A DNA stretch of 64,000 nt from assembly GCA_003971905.1 (NCBI GenBank), contig RSEE01000022.1:496001-560000 (forward strand). Direction: 5' to 3'. The position numbers and the translations under genes were made by a program. This DNA comes from Moniliella sp. 'wahieum' (Eukaryota > Basidiomycota > Moniliellomycetes > Moniliellales > Moniliellaceae). The stretch's first letter is position 1. Each line of letters starts with the position of its first letter. The notes under the pieces are model-generated. The model searched no databases, was not told the origin of the DNA, and saw only the letters and a list, made by a program, of their open reading frames with translations. Shown here one piece after another: positions 24,243 to 35,995 of the stretch.

Positions 24243-25879
24243 TTACTGATGGACCTGAGCGGGTGGAGGAACGGGAACATCGATCTCCAGTCTGGCCCGA
24301 ACAGGGGCCAGCTTGAATTTGAGTCCTTGTACTCCCCGGCGCTTGATCGTACCGAAAAACCCACCTGGAATGGCCGTGCGGCAGACGGGACACGCTCCCA
24401 CCAGGGGGTCCAACTCGTGGGCAAAGAGGCGGACACCCGAATGCGAATGCGGGTCACGCCTCCGCTGCAGATCCGCCCTTTGGGTTTGAGCCGCAAGCAA
24501 AAGTGATCAAACGTTTGGCTCGTGTCCGTCAGGGCCCATAGGCAAGCAGACAAATGGTCCAGCACTTGGTCTACCGAGGAGGTAGCGGCTGAGGCCGACT
24601 CTAGAACTTGAATTGCCTGTTGGGCCTGGGCAACCTCCAGAACCGCTTCGATGCCATGAGGGTGAAGGGTTAGATCCAGATCCGGCGCGGCTCCCGTATT
24701 GATGATGGGTTCATGAAGCGACAGACGAGCGCCAGCCATCTTGAGCGCCTGGGAAAGAGTTGTTGCAGAAGCGAGGCGATCGTATATCTTGGCTAGCTCC
24801 GGGCTGGCGTCACGAAAACAGGCCTGGATCGGAGCCAGAGGTCCAGACGAGATGCTACCATCCCTTTCCGGGACTGGCAGCACTAGCTGAGTCGCTGTGG
24901 GGAGTTTGGCCAAGGCATCAACGATTGCCTCCTCAACGGGCCCACGGCAGATGGGACGCGAAGCACAGATCAAAGAAGCCAAATCAGACGGTGAGGTCAC
25001 AGTCAAGAAAATTGCTGTCTCTCGGGAAAAAGCGGAGAACAATGCACCGTCCACGTCCTCCGTGCACGCTACTCGAGTTCGAGCAGCCACGTCAATGAGA
25101 TGGCACATAAGACGAACCAAGGCTGATATGCACGCTCTCCTGGCTGGTTACGCGCACCGTCGATGAGAGTTGAAAGCGCTTGCTGAGTTGCCGAACGGAT
25201 TGCATCGTCCAGGATGGCAGCGACCTGACTTGGAGTCAGAGAGAACGAGATGCGGCTTTGGATTGGGGTGCTGGGCCCTGCTAGCTCTGCCCGAGACGCC
25301 GACTCGGGAACACCACGAGCCATGTTGCACAGCACTGCCAAGCGCTGTTCCCTCTGGCGCGTTTCTTGATTGCGCAGAGCCCCCATTCTAACAACAGAAA
25401 AGAGGCATTCCCCGCACATCAAGTGGCCGCACGGCGTAGCCACTGCATTTTGAGGGGCATCGAGGCAGATAGGGCAGACAAACGCAGCGAATAGCTGTGT
25501 GGCCTTTTGCTTCCCTTCAGGAAAGCTAGGAGGTACCTCGCTTTTTGTAGAAGCGTGATGGCCAGCATCCACCGTACTCGCCTTGGCCCTCTTCAGAGGG
25601 GGACCTGCATCGTGGTCCACGCAAGTCGCTAGCGAAGAGGCATCCGAGGGAGAACGGGGACGGACTATGCCAACCCGGCGAACGCCTGTCGGTCTGATTC
25701 GAGGCTGGGGCAAAGATCAGAGGCTGGCTGGAGCATTTCCACGGCAGCATTTTCTTTACAACAAAATCAGAACCAGACGTTTCCACCCCCTTGTCTTTTC
25801 CCTCCGTGTCTGCGTCCTGGCCCAAACTGTGATCCTGCCGTTCTGGCAAGAGGTGCATTGAGACGACAGGTTGACTCAT
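24243..25879 (-). CDS. RING-finger protein with a long insertion inside the RING
   Basis: Probable E3 ubiquitin (or SUMO-targeted) ligase. N-terminal MSQPVVSMHLLPERQ region, then RPRSPSDASS and a basic PPLKRAKAS stretch like a nuclear signal. The first half of a C3HC4 RING is at about 25,490-25,400: CPICLDAPQNAVATPCGHLM followed by CGEC. The last Cys pair, GACPVCRTAIPGGFFG, is at about 24,390, followed by LKFKLAP and the stop. Between the sixth and seventh zinc ligands lie some 330-340 residues that are mostly helical and open in one frame (VDGALFSAFSRETAIFLTV, VEEAIVDALAKLPTATQLV, LSQALKMAGARLSLHEP). The sequence around the RING resembles Slx8/RNF4-type proteins (CPICL...TPCGH...GECLF). Frame breaks near 25,680, 25,110 and 24,470 fit sequence error. 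Confidence 0.72.
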
Positions 25880-27441
25880 TGCGAGAAACTGCGTGAAATG
25901 GATGCGAGTTAGCAGTAGGCTCGGCTCGCAGGCAAGCAAGGGCCGAGGCAGTTGGGACGGTGCCCAACGCCCAAGTGAGGGAATGCGGGGTAGAGCTTAT
26001 TAGAGCCTGAAGCGCAAAAGGAGACGTACCTGCGCACAGCTTGGGTCAGCAGCGACGATCGGATGGTGGAGACGAGGGGCGGATGGCGATGAAGGCCGGC
26101 GGTAGACAGCCTGGGCGGAGGTGGTGGTTGGCGCCTAGGAGGAAACAGGGGGCGATGGTGGCAAACAGAAAGAGATGGAGGCCGGCGACCTGAGCAAGGG
26201 GCACGAGTCACCAGTGACGAGAACGACGAGTGGCCTAGTGGCTTGTGCGTGACTTGTGGCTGCATTCTGACTCGGCAGGCGAGGGAGGCACGACGCCACT
26301 GGGGCGGAGTTGCGGCCTGGGTGAGTCCGGTGGCCGGTGACCGGTGACCGTGAGTACGACTCACTGAGTATATTACCGTTGAATGTTGCAATTGATTTGA
26401 GGCCTCGGCCCCCTTAAGCTTTAAGCGCTAAGCGCGCTGAGCATGCCGCAGCAATGTATCGTCGAAACAACAGCAGCCCCCCAACACAGTGGGATCGATG
26501 ATTGGTGACCAGTGATTAATGATTCATCCCAGTCAGTCATATATGTACCGAGAGCGAACCCATCGAGCTGCTGCATCCACGCCGCGGGGAAGAGCATCCT
26601 GGCATGCCCGGCGCCTGCCCTCTTGGTGGGAGAAGGGAGGATGGGAAAAGAGATATATGACTACAACAAACGCATGTGGGGACACATGTCTTCTCTCGCG
26701 GCATCGTAACAGCAGAAGAAACCGCGGAGGATTCACATCTGAATGGCTGTGCTGACGCGCTGACGCGCTGACGGCTCATACATCCAGCTGCATAATTCCC
26801 TCTATGATTGGGCGGGTGGGAACGCGTTCAGTGCCTGGGTGTCTTCCAGTTTTGCTCCAAGTAGCGGAGATGACGAGACCCCGAAGAAACAAGCCATCCA
26901 GTCAGCGAGTCAGCACGCGTGCGGCACAGCGATAACGGTAACTTGTGGCGGTAGTACGAGTTTTGTCTAAAGTGACGCTCACTCCCTATGCTCCACCGCT
27001 CAGAAGATTGTGTTATATGAAGCCCAGATCTGGTTCGATACATTGGTTCAAGCATAGCCAGTATCTTCTCAATACCCACTCCGTCAAGCCAGACGAATTC
27101 ATGCATCTGAACTCCATTGGTATCTGCTTGGGACCCAAACGACAGTCTGTTTACATCAACTGTTGCCGTGGCCACGCTGATTGTGGGTCTCTCTCTCGGA
27201 AGGGTGGAGGAGCAACTTCAAATTTACCAAAGATCGCATGCCACAGAGTCATCGACAACGAAGCAAATCCACATTACAGTTCCAAACACGGCCAAGAAGG
27301 AACTTAGCCTTGGGGCCAAGAAAGGAATGCGAGCATAAAGTGCAGCAGTGTTGCTGCTGCAGATAATACGATATCATTCCTGGTAATAGCAGGAGCAGGG
27401 TGGATAGGGAGATAACGGGAACCACATGTTCTGGATAGGCA
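25880..27441. other. Intergenic region
   Basis: Starts with the likely promoter and leader of the RING gene; a 160-residue open frame here (minus, 25909-26391) has leader-like Pro/Ser/Arg composition and is not called. GGTGACC words at 26334-26350, GCGCTGAC words at 26753-26775. No gene is supported. Confidence 0.5.
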
Positions 27442-28730
27442 CTAGTGGGAAGGGGCGGTGTTGTGATGCAGCAGGTTTTTAATACCGTCGACAAGGGAGT
27501 GGTGCCCAGACGTGTCGGTGCTGGTCGTGCTACGATGGGTGTCGGTGGGGGCGAGAGAATTAGACTTAGCACTTGCGTCGTCGCTCGTGGGTACATTTTT
27601 TCCCGCTGGAGGAGTGGAGGGGCGTCAAGGGCGTCAGTGGAGAATGGCGCGAGGTGGAAGAGGCAGCAGTGGATGCACTCGGGTTTCGCGCAGGATGTGA
27701 ACCGTCTTCCTCATCGGAGGAGACAAGCTCATGACAGGTAGTGCTGCGGCTGGAACATAAGCTGGGGGGGGGCATGGTTGGGGCGCGAGTCTTGGGGCGC
27801 GCCTGGTAGTTGTCCTTGAGCCCAGCCGCAATATTGGGTCGGCGATGGGATGGGGATGATGGGGCGTCGGCATTGTGCAGGATCCAAGGGTGCTCCAGGG
27901 CTTGCTTTGCCGTTAGACGCTTGTCGGCATCGATGTTCATAAGCTCGCGGATAAAGTCCATGCCTTCCTGAGAAATTTGAGACCAGTACTTGCCAGTAAA
28001 TTGGACGGGACCTGCGAGCATCTCGTCAAGCAAGTCATCCGGCCCTTGGCTCCGGTACGGCATGTGGCCCGAAAGCATTACATACGCCACTGCACCGAGA
28101 GACCACATGTCAACCTCCTTGCCGTATGGTTTGCGGGCCACTACCTCCGGTGCAGCGTACCCCAAACTACCGGCAAGTTCGCGCAGTTTCTCTCCGTCAG
28201 AGTTGAGGTGCTGGGCCACACCAAAGTCGACGAGGACAATTCGGGCTTCAGGGTCTTCATCAGGCGAGGTGAGGTACATGATGTTCTCGGGTTTGATGTC
28301 GCGGTGAACGAAACCATGAGAGTGGATGTACTCGAGGGCGTCGGCCACCGACTTGACTACATGGGCAGCCTCATGCTCGGTGAGATGACCGGTGTGGAGC
28401 ACGCGCTCAAAGACTTCGCCGCCGAGAGCAGTTGAAAGACGAGGTAAATTTGTCCTTGGACTCAAAATTGTCGTAGAGACGCACAATGTTGGGATGGCTC
28501 AACTCCTTGACGACGGCTGTCTCGGATTCGACGAGGTGCAGGTTGCCGTTAAGAATGCGTTTCGGAATGACTTTGATACAAACCTGCTTAGAAGGGGAAG
28601 GCACGGTCCACGTAGCGAGGCGGACAATGCCAAATGTGCCCTCGCCGAGGACGCGGCCAACTCTGTAGTCCTTGCGACGGACGTAGGAGGGCGGGTGTTT
28701 GGCGAGCGGGTTGGAGAGATGAACGTGCAT
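27442..28730 (-). CDS. Serine/threonine protein kinase, CAMK group
   Basis: Kinase domain almost from the N-terminus: glycine loop LGEGTFGIVRLA, VAIK-like lysine in QVCIKVIPK, the alphaC glutamate in LVESETAVVKEL, hinge FYLVFQL, GGEVFERV, catalytic loop FVHRDIKPENIM, the DFG motif in VLVDFGVAQHL, GSLGYAAPEVVARKPYGKEV (APE motif) and the RLTAKQALEHPWIL end of the domain. The GGE(V/L)FERV and HPWI motifs place it with the Ca/calmodulin-dependent kinase-like group. The tail is Ser/Thr/Pro-rich, contains SSDEEDG and ends SLVDGIKNLLHHNTAPSH. Frame breaks near 28,440 (twice) and 27,590 fit single-base losses. Start chosen at MHVHLSNPLAKHPPSYVRR, which directly precedes the domain. Whether it binds calmodulin cannot be told. 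Confidence 0.85.
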
Positions 28731-30205
28731 GGTGGGAGGGTCGGTAAGGTAGCGGGAGGATGGGTGCAAGGGGATACGGGTGCTTGGCAACCAAGGCAAG
28801 CCAGGTGGTTCGACTGAGATTGACGTAGCGGTGCACACTGACGCCCCGCGGTTCTGCAGGGGATTAAAGGGGGTTCGCAACGACACGGCCTATAACGTCA
28901 GCAATGCACAGGCCTGGTGCCTGACCCCGGCTTGTCGTGATCAATCGCAGTCGGCTCATCTGCAGCCTGATGCTCAGGGCCAGCTCTAAAACAAACTCGA
29001 TCTAACGTCCAATTCAAGTTCAACGTTCTAGACGTCCAAGACGTACGTGAGCGCGTCCAAGCTACTGCTTCAAAGCTTCATGAGTGCATGAGCGTAGTGA
29101 AACTAGTGAAACGAACTCCCCAATAAGAATGCCTCCCGCACTAGTCATTGTCTCTCCATCTCGGCTCCGCGCTCCCACCAGCTCCCAGCCCCAGCTCCCA
29201 ACCCCACAGCTCTCCTGGTCGCAAACAGAGCAGGGCACGTTCGCTATTAGGTAATCGCTGGCGGTCCGCGGTCCGCGGCCCCACGCCCCCGCTCCCGCGG
29301 GGTTTGACCTAATCGATAATAATCCCCACACGATTCGGATGTGCGATGGATGATCGATGACACATGCCACTGGGTGATTGGTTTGATGTTGAAACGTTCA
29401 ACGAACACTAGTGCCAACCAGTGCCAACCAGTGCCAGCCTGTGCCGGCCCGGCCGGCCGGCAACGTCGGCGGCACGCACTGCGTCGCCTGGGTGGCCTCC
29501 ATAGAGAGACTGAGCAAGTGCCAGATCGCCCACCCAGCGATTTGCACTGCCGCTGTGCTGGCTGGCATGCATTCCGCTGTCGCCTCGTCGAGAGTGGGTT
29601 GATGCGGGGTGGGAGGGATGGGCGCAGGGTAAGTGTCCTCGGCTGCCGATCAATGTGGCATTGTCTGGCGGCAAACACGGGCCGTGTGCGGGGGTGGGCG
29701 CTCGAGATTGCGAGACTGGCAGTGTGGGGTGGGTGGCTGCAGTGGGTGCCGGTGCTGAGACGCACGCAGCGCTCAGGCGCCCACACGCTGCTAGGTACTA
29801 GCGGCGCATTGTCAGCACTGGCACTCGTGCTGAGCGCGCTGATTCCGATTAGGCTGTCGCATAGCTTGGGCTCGGCAGCTGGGACCTGCTGGGACAGGCA
29901 GGGCAGCGCAGGGCAGCACCGTACAGCGCAGCACAGGCCAGCCGGCAGGGCCATCTGAGCTTCTCCACGCTCCTCCCGGCCGCTTGCAATGCACCACGGC
30001 AGCAGCACCGGCATTTATGTCATCGGTCGTGCGTATGCATCAGGCACGCATCAGCACGATCGCATACTACTGCAGAAGACAGAACCCCAACCGCAACACC
30101 GCAACCACCACCACCACCACCACCTCCCTTCTCACCCTCACTCCCCCCCCCCCCCACCACACGTTCTGCTCCCCTCCCCACACACCGCTCTTTCAGCCTC
30201 TAGCG
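28731..30205. other. Intergenic region
   Basis: Contains the 10-base tandem GTGCCAACCA (about three and a half copies, 29411-29446), CTCCCAGCCCCAGCTCCCAA words at 29175-29205 and a C-rich tract with CCACCA repeats (30105-30155) just upstream of the hydrolase start. Two long GC-driven open frames (205 and 255 residues, opposite strands, 29247-30014) overlap each other and lack features; I reject both. Confidence 0.5.
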
Positions 30206-32008
30206 ATGCTCTTCCGTCGCTCTCACCAGGGCGATCGTGCCGGGCCCGCCGCTCGTGCTTTGCGCTGCTCGCCCGCTCGCTGCTCTTGCTTTTTTGGTCA
30301 CAGCCGCCGCCGCTCAGGCTGCGGCCCCCCTCTCTCCGTTAGTTGTGCGCGACCCGGCTGCAGAGCACGCCGCTCAGGCTCATGCGCATGATCGTCGCCG
30401 TGCCCGCTCCTTTCACCATCTACCCCCGCGCGTCGTCCGTGGGCCCCGCTCTCCCTCCGACGCTTTCATTGATGCTGACGAATTGGCGCGTCGCGATGCC
30501 TCTACTCTCATGTCTGGAGGGAACAACCCCGAAGGGGAGCTGCATACTCCGCTCACTGTCCCCAAGGGCGCCAGTCTCACGACCCTACCCGTCTTGGGTT
30601 CGAACCAAAACCAGATTGTCGTCTACTGGTCCCAACGGTCCAACAACCAGCTTGCTGAGCAAGCCTTTGTCATGATTCATGGCCGTATCCGGAATGGAAA
30701 TGACTATTGGAAGACCATGGAGAGAGCCCTCGTTACGGCTGTCAAGGACAAATTCCCCGGCGCTAGCAGCAACTCGATTGTTACCGCCCCTGAATTCTTC
30801 TCAACCAAATACAACTCGGGGCAGTACAACTCCACCGAACTGGGTTGGGTGACGTGAATGCGTGGCAAGCCGGAGAGATTGCGACCCACCCTGCGGGACA
30901 AAGGCATCAGCGTTTGATGTCCTGGATGCGTTTGTCACCGAGTTTAGCAACAAGGCCAAGTACCCCAACCTCAAAAATATCACCCTCGTCGGCCACGGCG
31001 GCGGAGGACAATTGATGCAACGCTATGCCGTCGTTGGTCGCGACCCTCCCTCCGGTGTGCACGTACGCTACATCTATGGTGATCCTTCGAGCTGCGTTTA
31101 CTTTACCAAGAACCGACCGCAAGTTGATCCTTCCATTGCAGCCAAATCGAGCTGCCCCATGTACAATACATGGCGATACGGGTTTGACAACTTCACTGAT
31201 GTTATGCCCACAGGTGGCATGGCGCCTATTGATTACTTTGCTCGCTATGTCAAGCGGGATGTGGTTTCCATGATTGGGTATCAAGATGTTGACAACTCGG
31301 GCGACCAATATTGCATGGCTAAGCTTCAGGGGGGTGATAAGCGGCGGGACCGCAACTTGGCTTACTGGAAGTACATCAACACCCTTGCCCGGACCAACTT
31401 TGACCTTACTGGCTTCAACGCCACATACTCCAAACTTCCTGACTGGAGTAATGTAACCGGACACTCGATCGCACATCGTCTCATTGTCATTGAACAAGCT
31501 GACCACGACGCCAATTTGGTCTTTGGTTCGAGCGAAGGCCGAGCTGCTCTCTTTTTCGGGTGAACTCCCCACGGGGTGGCGCCCAGCCGGGTGGAATGCA
31601 GCTGGGACTGGAAGGTACCAGGTGGCTTCCCGTGGCGCTGCTGCGCCACCTTCCCCTGTGGCCGGTACCACATCTGCTCCGCTCCCTGCGTCTTCCGCAC
31701 CTGCCCCCCCTCCTGCCGCCTCCTCCGCCCCCGGAGCTTCATCAGCTGCCTCGTTGGCTCCGGCGGCACCGCCCTCCCACCCCCCCAGTCTATCTCGGCA
31801 TTTTCCTCTACGTTAGCCCCCAACTCGAGCTCAGATGAAGACGATGGGATGTGGGTAGCTCTGACGATGATGATGACTCGTCCGGGTCGGGATCCAAGAC
31901 GGCTGGGCACATCATCAATCCAATGCAAACCACACCTCGGGCTCAGCGGGGATCCGCGTTCCCGTCAGTGTTTTTGCTCTGGTATTGCTGAGCGTTGGCC
32001 TGCTTTGA
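30206..32008 (+). CDS. GPI-anchored alpha/beta-hydrolase-fold protein lacking the nucleophile Ser
   Basis: N-terminal signal peptide (hydrophobic AALAFLVTAAAAQAA), a pro-like region, then a hydrolase fold: QIVVYWSQRSNNQLAEQAFV, MIHGRIRNGNDYWKTM, the nucleophile-elbow region NITLVGHGGGGQLMQRYAVV (about 30,990-31,040), YIYGDPSSCVYFTKNRP, and a C-terminal ADHDANLVFGSSEGR that could hold the catalytic His. After 31,560 the protein becomes Ala/Pro/Ser-rich, then acidic (SSSDEDDG), then NHTSGSAGI and a hydrophobic end VPVSVFALVLLSVGLL, which is a textbook GPI signal. In related fungal proteins the elbow is GHSAGGQ; here the Ser is Gly (GGC codon), so hydrolase activity is doubtful. Frame breaks near 30,260, 30,855, 30,895, 31,560 and 31,840 fit single-base losses. 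Confidence 0.75.
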
Positions 32009-32796
32009 TTGTCGCAAGGTGTACCCCTCCTCGTCGCACTGTCACCACCAGTTATCATGGACCTTCCCCCCTCGCGTTTCAGGTTTTTCAGGCTCAATCC
32101 CGTCACATGGTACGGCACCCCTCTCGTGTGTAACATTTTCTTTCCAACATTGGCCACAGCGGCTGGGTCCGTCTCTCGTCCAATGATCAAATCGTATTCA
32201 TTTCCCCAGGTTACAAATCAACTGAGCTGAAGGGAGACCAGTAGAAGTTCTCTATCTTACCGTGACCGCGCACCGAGCCCTTCAATGCCGTTGATACCAT
32301 GCAAGGCGTTGTCGAAGAAGGGTATAGGGGTATGGTGGATATCACCGCTTCATCCCGAAGAGAAGAGATTAATGCAGCCTGATAACACAGAGCCAAAGAG
32401 AAACGTATTCCTGATGAGGCACCACTTCCAGTACCGTCCACGAGATGTGATGCAGCCAAAAGCGTTATTATGGTTGCTCGTGGTAGCATAGCAAAAGCAG
32501 CAGCACTGATATACATGTTGGCTCTCTATGGGGAGATGCCTGCGCACGGAGTCGTCTGGTAGCGCCAGCAATGCACGCACGCACCCTGCCCCTTCCATCG
32601 AACAAAAGAGCCGTAAGCCGCAAGCCGCTCGTTTATTATTGTCGGGTAACCGACTTCCAAAACATCTCGACGACAACTCCCTTGCTATAAGTGCACCCTT
32701 CTCACCCCCATCCGTCAAGATGTGTGTGGTCATCCCGCACGTCTCCGTGGATTCATGTGGTATTAGTAATAAGGGTCCATGTAATTCGCCCGGGTT
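32009..32796. other. Intergenic region, convergent gene ends
   Basis: The space between the hydrolase and bZIP stops. It contains 3' sequence and no gene or clear repeat that I can see. Confidence 0.5.
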
Positions 32797-33772
32797 CTAA
32801 GTATCATAGGCCTGATTGCTTCCATGGGGGAACACGAAGCTTCCAACGAACATCAAGGGAGGAACTAAGCTGAAGAGAATGGAACGAACTCGCATCCGAT
32901 CTGCTTCAGATGCCAGGGAACAAAGCGCAAAGCGAGTCTGGAAAGCAGCCAATTCGGCACGGACGCACGCCAACTCAGATGCCATGGCCTCGTTGCTGGC
33001 TTGCAGCCGTGCGTTGTCCTCCTTCAACTTGGCCAGCTCCTCCGCCCTTCGTTTCCGCGAATGGCGAGCCGAGATGGTGTTCCTATGTCGCTTGGACAGA
33101 AGGGTCTCCACCTCCGGATCTGACGGGGAGAGTGGAACCCCACTTGCCCCATTCGCCTCATTGGCTAGATCCAAGTCCCGACGAGACGTCCGGGTCTTGC
33201 CAAAGTAGGTGCGCTTCTGGATTGGCGCATCAACTGGCAAAAGCTCATAGGCCTCACGAGTCCGACGCCTTCGTTTTTCCCTCCGCATGACGGGCACAGC
33301 AGTGGGAGAAATCGAAGTCCACTCGCTCCCTGTGATGGGCACTACCCCCATCTGTGATGGAGGGTCAACAGGAACAAGTGATGTCCAGGGCTCAGTGGGG
33401 CCCGTCACCAAAGGCGGTGCCGGGTCAAACGCAGCACTGAGCGTCGAGGGCGCCGCGAGGGGATCGTTCACCGCGGAAGGGCGGGGGGAGGAAGACTGCC
33501 GTCTGATACGGGCGCAACGGCAATGTCCACAAGGTTCATAGTCGCTGGAGCGTCTGCCATCTTAGGGCTTGGATCAAAAGAAAAGTCGGACAAACCAAGA
33601 AAAAGTCCTCCGCGTCAACCATCGTAGCATACCCAGCACCGTCATTCTCACGAATGGGACAGGTATATTGGGCGAGAACGGCGGAAGAAGGAGGGATCGG
33701 AATGACGTCAGGAATCGGTAACGACGGAAGCATAACCGAGTTCAGTAGCTCTTCAAGTTCGGTAATAGACAT
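32797..33772 (-). CDS. bZIP transcription factor, GCN4/CPC1-like
   Basis: DNA-binding transcription factor. N-terminus MSITELEELLNSVMLPSLPI, a Pro/Ser-rich activation-type region with MADAPATMNLVDIAVAPV, then a bipartite basic patch MRREKRRRRTREAYELLP, and near the C-terminus the basic region KRHRNTISARHSRKRR followed by a leucine zipper (LAKLKEDNARL, MASELACVRAEL). The RNTxxARxSR pattern is that of Gcn4/Cpc1-type bZIPs, and the C-terminal position fits. It ends in a short hydrophobic tail (LFSLVPPLMFVGSFVFPHG), which Gcn4 itself lacks. Two frame breaks near 33,590 and 33,475 fit sequence error; alternatively a small intron lies near 33,600. The frame is open upstream to an ATG at 33,985, so a longer N-terminus is possible. 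Confidence 0.8.
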
Positions 33773-34411
33773 GTTTGGGGAGGAGAGTTTGGTGGGTTGT
33801 GTGGAAGATAGTAGAGAAGACAAGGACAACGTCTTCGGTGACTGATCCAATGAATCGAATGAAAGCAAAGGAGCCAGTATAGTGGTGGGAAAAGTGTGAT
33901 TTGGTGCACGGTGTATGGTGTGCGGATAAAGAAGACAAGGGTAGTGTCTTCCGTGACGGTTCCGATGATCCCACGACGGATGCATCAGAGAAAAATGAGT
34001 AGTGCAACGTTGGAAAGGAACGTGCGCTTGAGTGCAAAGTATACTGGTACTTGAACGCTGGGGACGTTACAGTACCTCGAATGGATGCGTACGAGAAGGG
34101 GGATAATTTCTCTAGTCATCGAGGACTGTTGTGGTTCTCGGAGCAAAGAAGTTGCTTGAGTTCCAATAACGTCGGTACCAAAGAATGGGTGGAATCGTTG
34201 CCCGTGATGAGCCGGACAGACTCGAAGGAGGACCCAGCAGTGGTAGGCATGCCGAACGAGGCTGTTGGGCAAACGAAGAGGTGTAAAAGAGAGGGTTCCA
34301 TGAACGGGAGACCGGCAGAGTCTCAGGAAGAGAAAGACCCACAAGGGGGCGACCTGACACATGTGGCCAGGATGCATAGATCTTACGGTGGAGACAACCA
34401 TGATGGAGCTG

Positions 34412-34435
34412 TCACCAATCAGCGAAGAAAATCAT
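34412..34435 (-). promoter_or_regulatory. Short upstream ORF in the likely bZIP leader
   Basis: A complete 7-codon frame, ATG to TGA, encoding MIFFADW, about 640 bases upstream of the bZIP start. It is relevant only because GCN4-type genes are known for uORF control; whether it lies in the transcript is not shown by the sequence. Confidence 0.3.
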
Positions 34436-34517
34436 GTCGGGGCCACAGACTTGAAGGCCCCGGGGCAGAGAACGAGAGGGATCAGGAAGATCGAGATGGG
34501 CGAGGGAGGACGCAAAA

Positions 34518-34564
34518 GGCGACGAGCAGGTCGATAACTGAGACGAACCGACCTGCTCGTCGCC
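34518..34564. promoter_or_regulatory. Perfect 16-base hairpin upstream of the bZIP gene
   Basis: Arms GGCGACGAGCAGGTCG (34518-34533) and CGACCTGCTCGTCGCC (34549-34564) are exact reverse complements with a 15-base loop. It may be a structured leader element or an operator-like site. Confidence 0.6.
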
Positions 34565-35267
34565 AATGCGAGAGAGTTGGGGGATGGAAAGCGGAAGGTG
34601 GTGGGGTGGTGAGAAGGTTCTTGCCGCCGCCGGATGTGGGCGTTGGCTTTTATGGAGAGCTCGAGGAAGGAATGGGGCGCACAGACAGACAGGCGTGGTG
34701 CCTAGAGGTGGGCGGGGGCGCTCGGAGGGAAAAGGTTAGGGACAGAGCAGTGTGTTTTGGTTGTGGGTGGCGACGGGTATCGGACACCAGCGAGGCCGCC
34801 TATTCAAGCTTCAACAAGTCCTAGGCCCCACAGGCAATAGATGACTCAACTGAGTATATACTGAGCGCAGAAAGGCTTATCTTCCCACCACATGTAATAG
34901 CACGCCACATAGAACCCTTTTACAGCACCCTTTTTCTGAACGTGCGGTCCCAAGCGTACACTGGTTAAGGAATTAAGTGCAGGCACACAGCGTGTGTATA
35001 GCCTGGGTAAGAAATATGTATCTGGACACTAAAATTTGCTCTACAACCCCCTCCACCGGATAGACGAAGATATAGGTACGGCGCCCTTGTTGACATTTTG
35101 CTCCCTACCCGAGTGTGTGCTGTGGTGGCTGAACGCATCATATATGCGGTACACAGTGAACATAATGCAGTTCTATACGAACGGGATATTGCGGCACATA
35201 CTTTTCAAGCTTTAAGCTTTACCATTTATTCCCACATGTAAGCACGCCCCTAGCCCCTCCTTGAGGG

Positions 35268-35313
35268 GCCTGAGGCGGCCTGAGGGCCTGAGGCGGCCTG
35301 AGGGCCTGAGGCG
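35268..35313 (+). repeat. GGCCTGAG tandem repeat
   Basis: Alternating GGCCTGAGGC and GGCCTGAG units, about five in tandem. Confidence 0.8.
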
Positions 35314-35739
35314 CTTACTGACGTACCGAAGACTCAAGCTTCAAGCTTCAAGCTTAGCGCTTCATGTTCACAAGTTGAACGTTCACGCGGTTCACAGCCA
35401 ATATATAAACGTTTAACAATCCTGAGCTGCCTACCTGGACCTGGATCGGCCTGAAAGCAAAATAACAGAGACTATATATATCAACACCATCTTGCGTGTT
35501 CCACAATCCATATTGTCCGCTTGCCTATCCCTTGGAGGCTGCTGAGGCTCAGCACTAGTAAGGCTCGGCGCTCTCATTAAAAGCTCTCATTCACCTTTCT
35601 AGCTTTCAGCTTCAAAAGCTTCAACGATGGCCATCTGGATGTCAGCATAGCTGCGTCATCATGATGCCGCATTCCATTCCCTCTGTTGGCTCTTCTCTCC
35701 CCCTCCTTCTGCCGGCCCGCTCTCACAGAACTGTTGGAA

Positions 35740-35995
35740 TTCTGATGGTCCTCGGGCCTCGAGGGTGATGCAATCGCACTAGTGTGGCGATAGTGGACAA
35801 GTCAACCAAAAGCACCTACAGAGGAACTTCAAGCAGCCAGGCGCGGCCAGGGGCTAGTACTATAGGTTACGCGGTTACGGGACAAGAAGGAAAACAGAAG
35901 CGAGAAAACAACGGAACTGCTAGGCCTCAGTGAGGCCGACGGACTGAAGGGACGTTTTGGCCAAAACAAAGAAGCCACCCCCGCTGTGGATCAAG
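35740..35995 (+). repeat. Dispersed repeat family A, copy 2
   Basis: Shares with the 48.9 kb copy: CTCGAGGGT, GCAATCGCACT, CTACAGAGGAAC, TCAAGCAGC, GAGAAAACAACGGAACT, AGGCCT and TTGGCCAAA, in that order, over about 250 bases. More diverged in the middle. Confidence 0.65.

Noticed and set aside
25909-26391. 160-residue minus-strand frame upstream of the RING gene
   Set aside because: Pro/Ser/Arg-rich, leader-like, no features; more likely promoter or 5' untranslated sequence.
29247-30014. Long overlapping open frames on both strands (255 and 205 residues)
   Set aside because: High GC removes stop codons; no motifs, and the two frames cover the same bases.
34051-34824. 257-residue plus-strand frame
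   Set aside because: Composition is Gly/Arg/Glu-rich without domains; it lies antisense to the probable bZIP leader and includes the hairpin.
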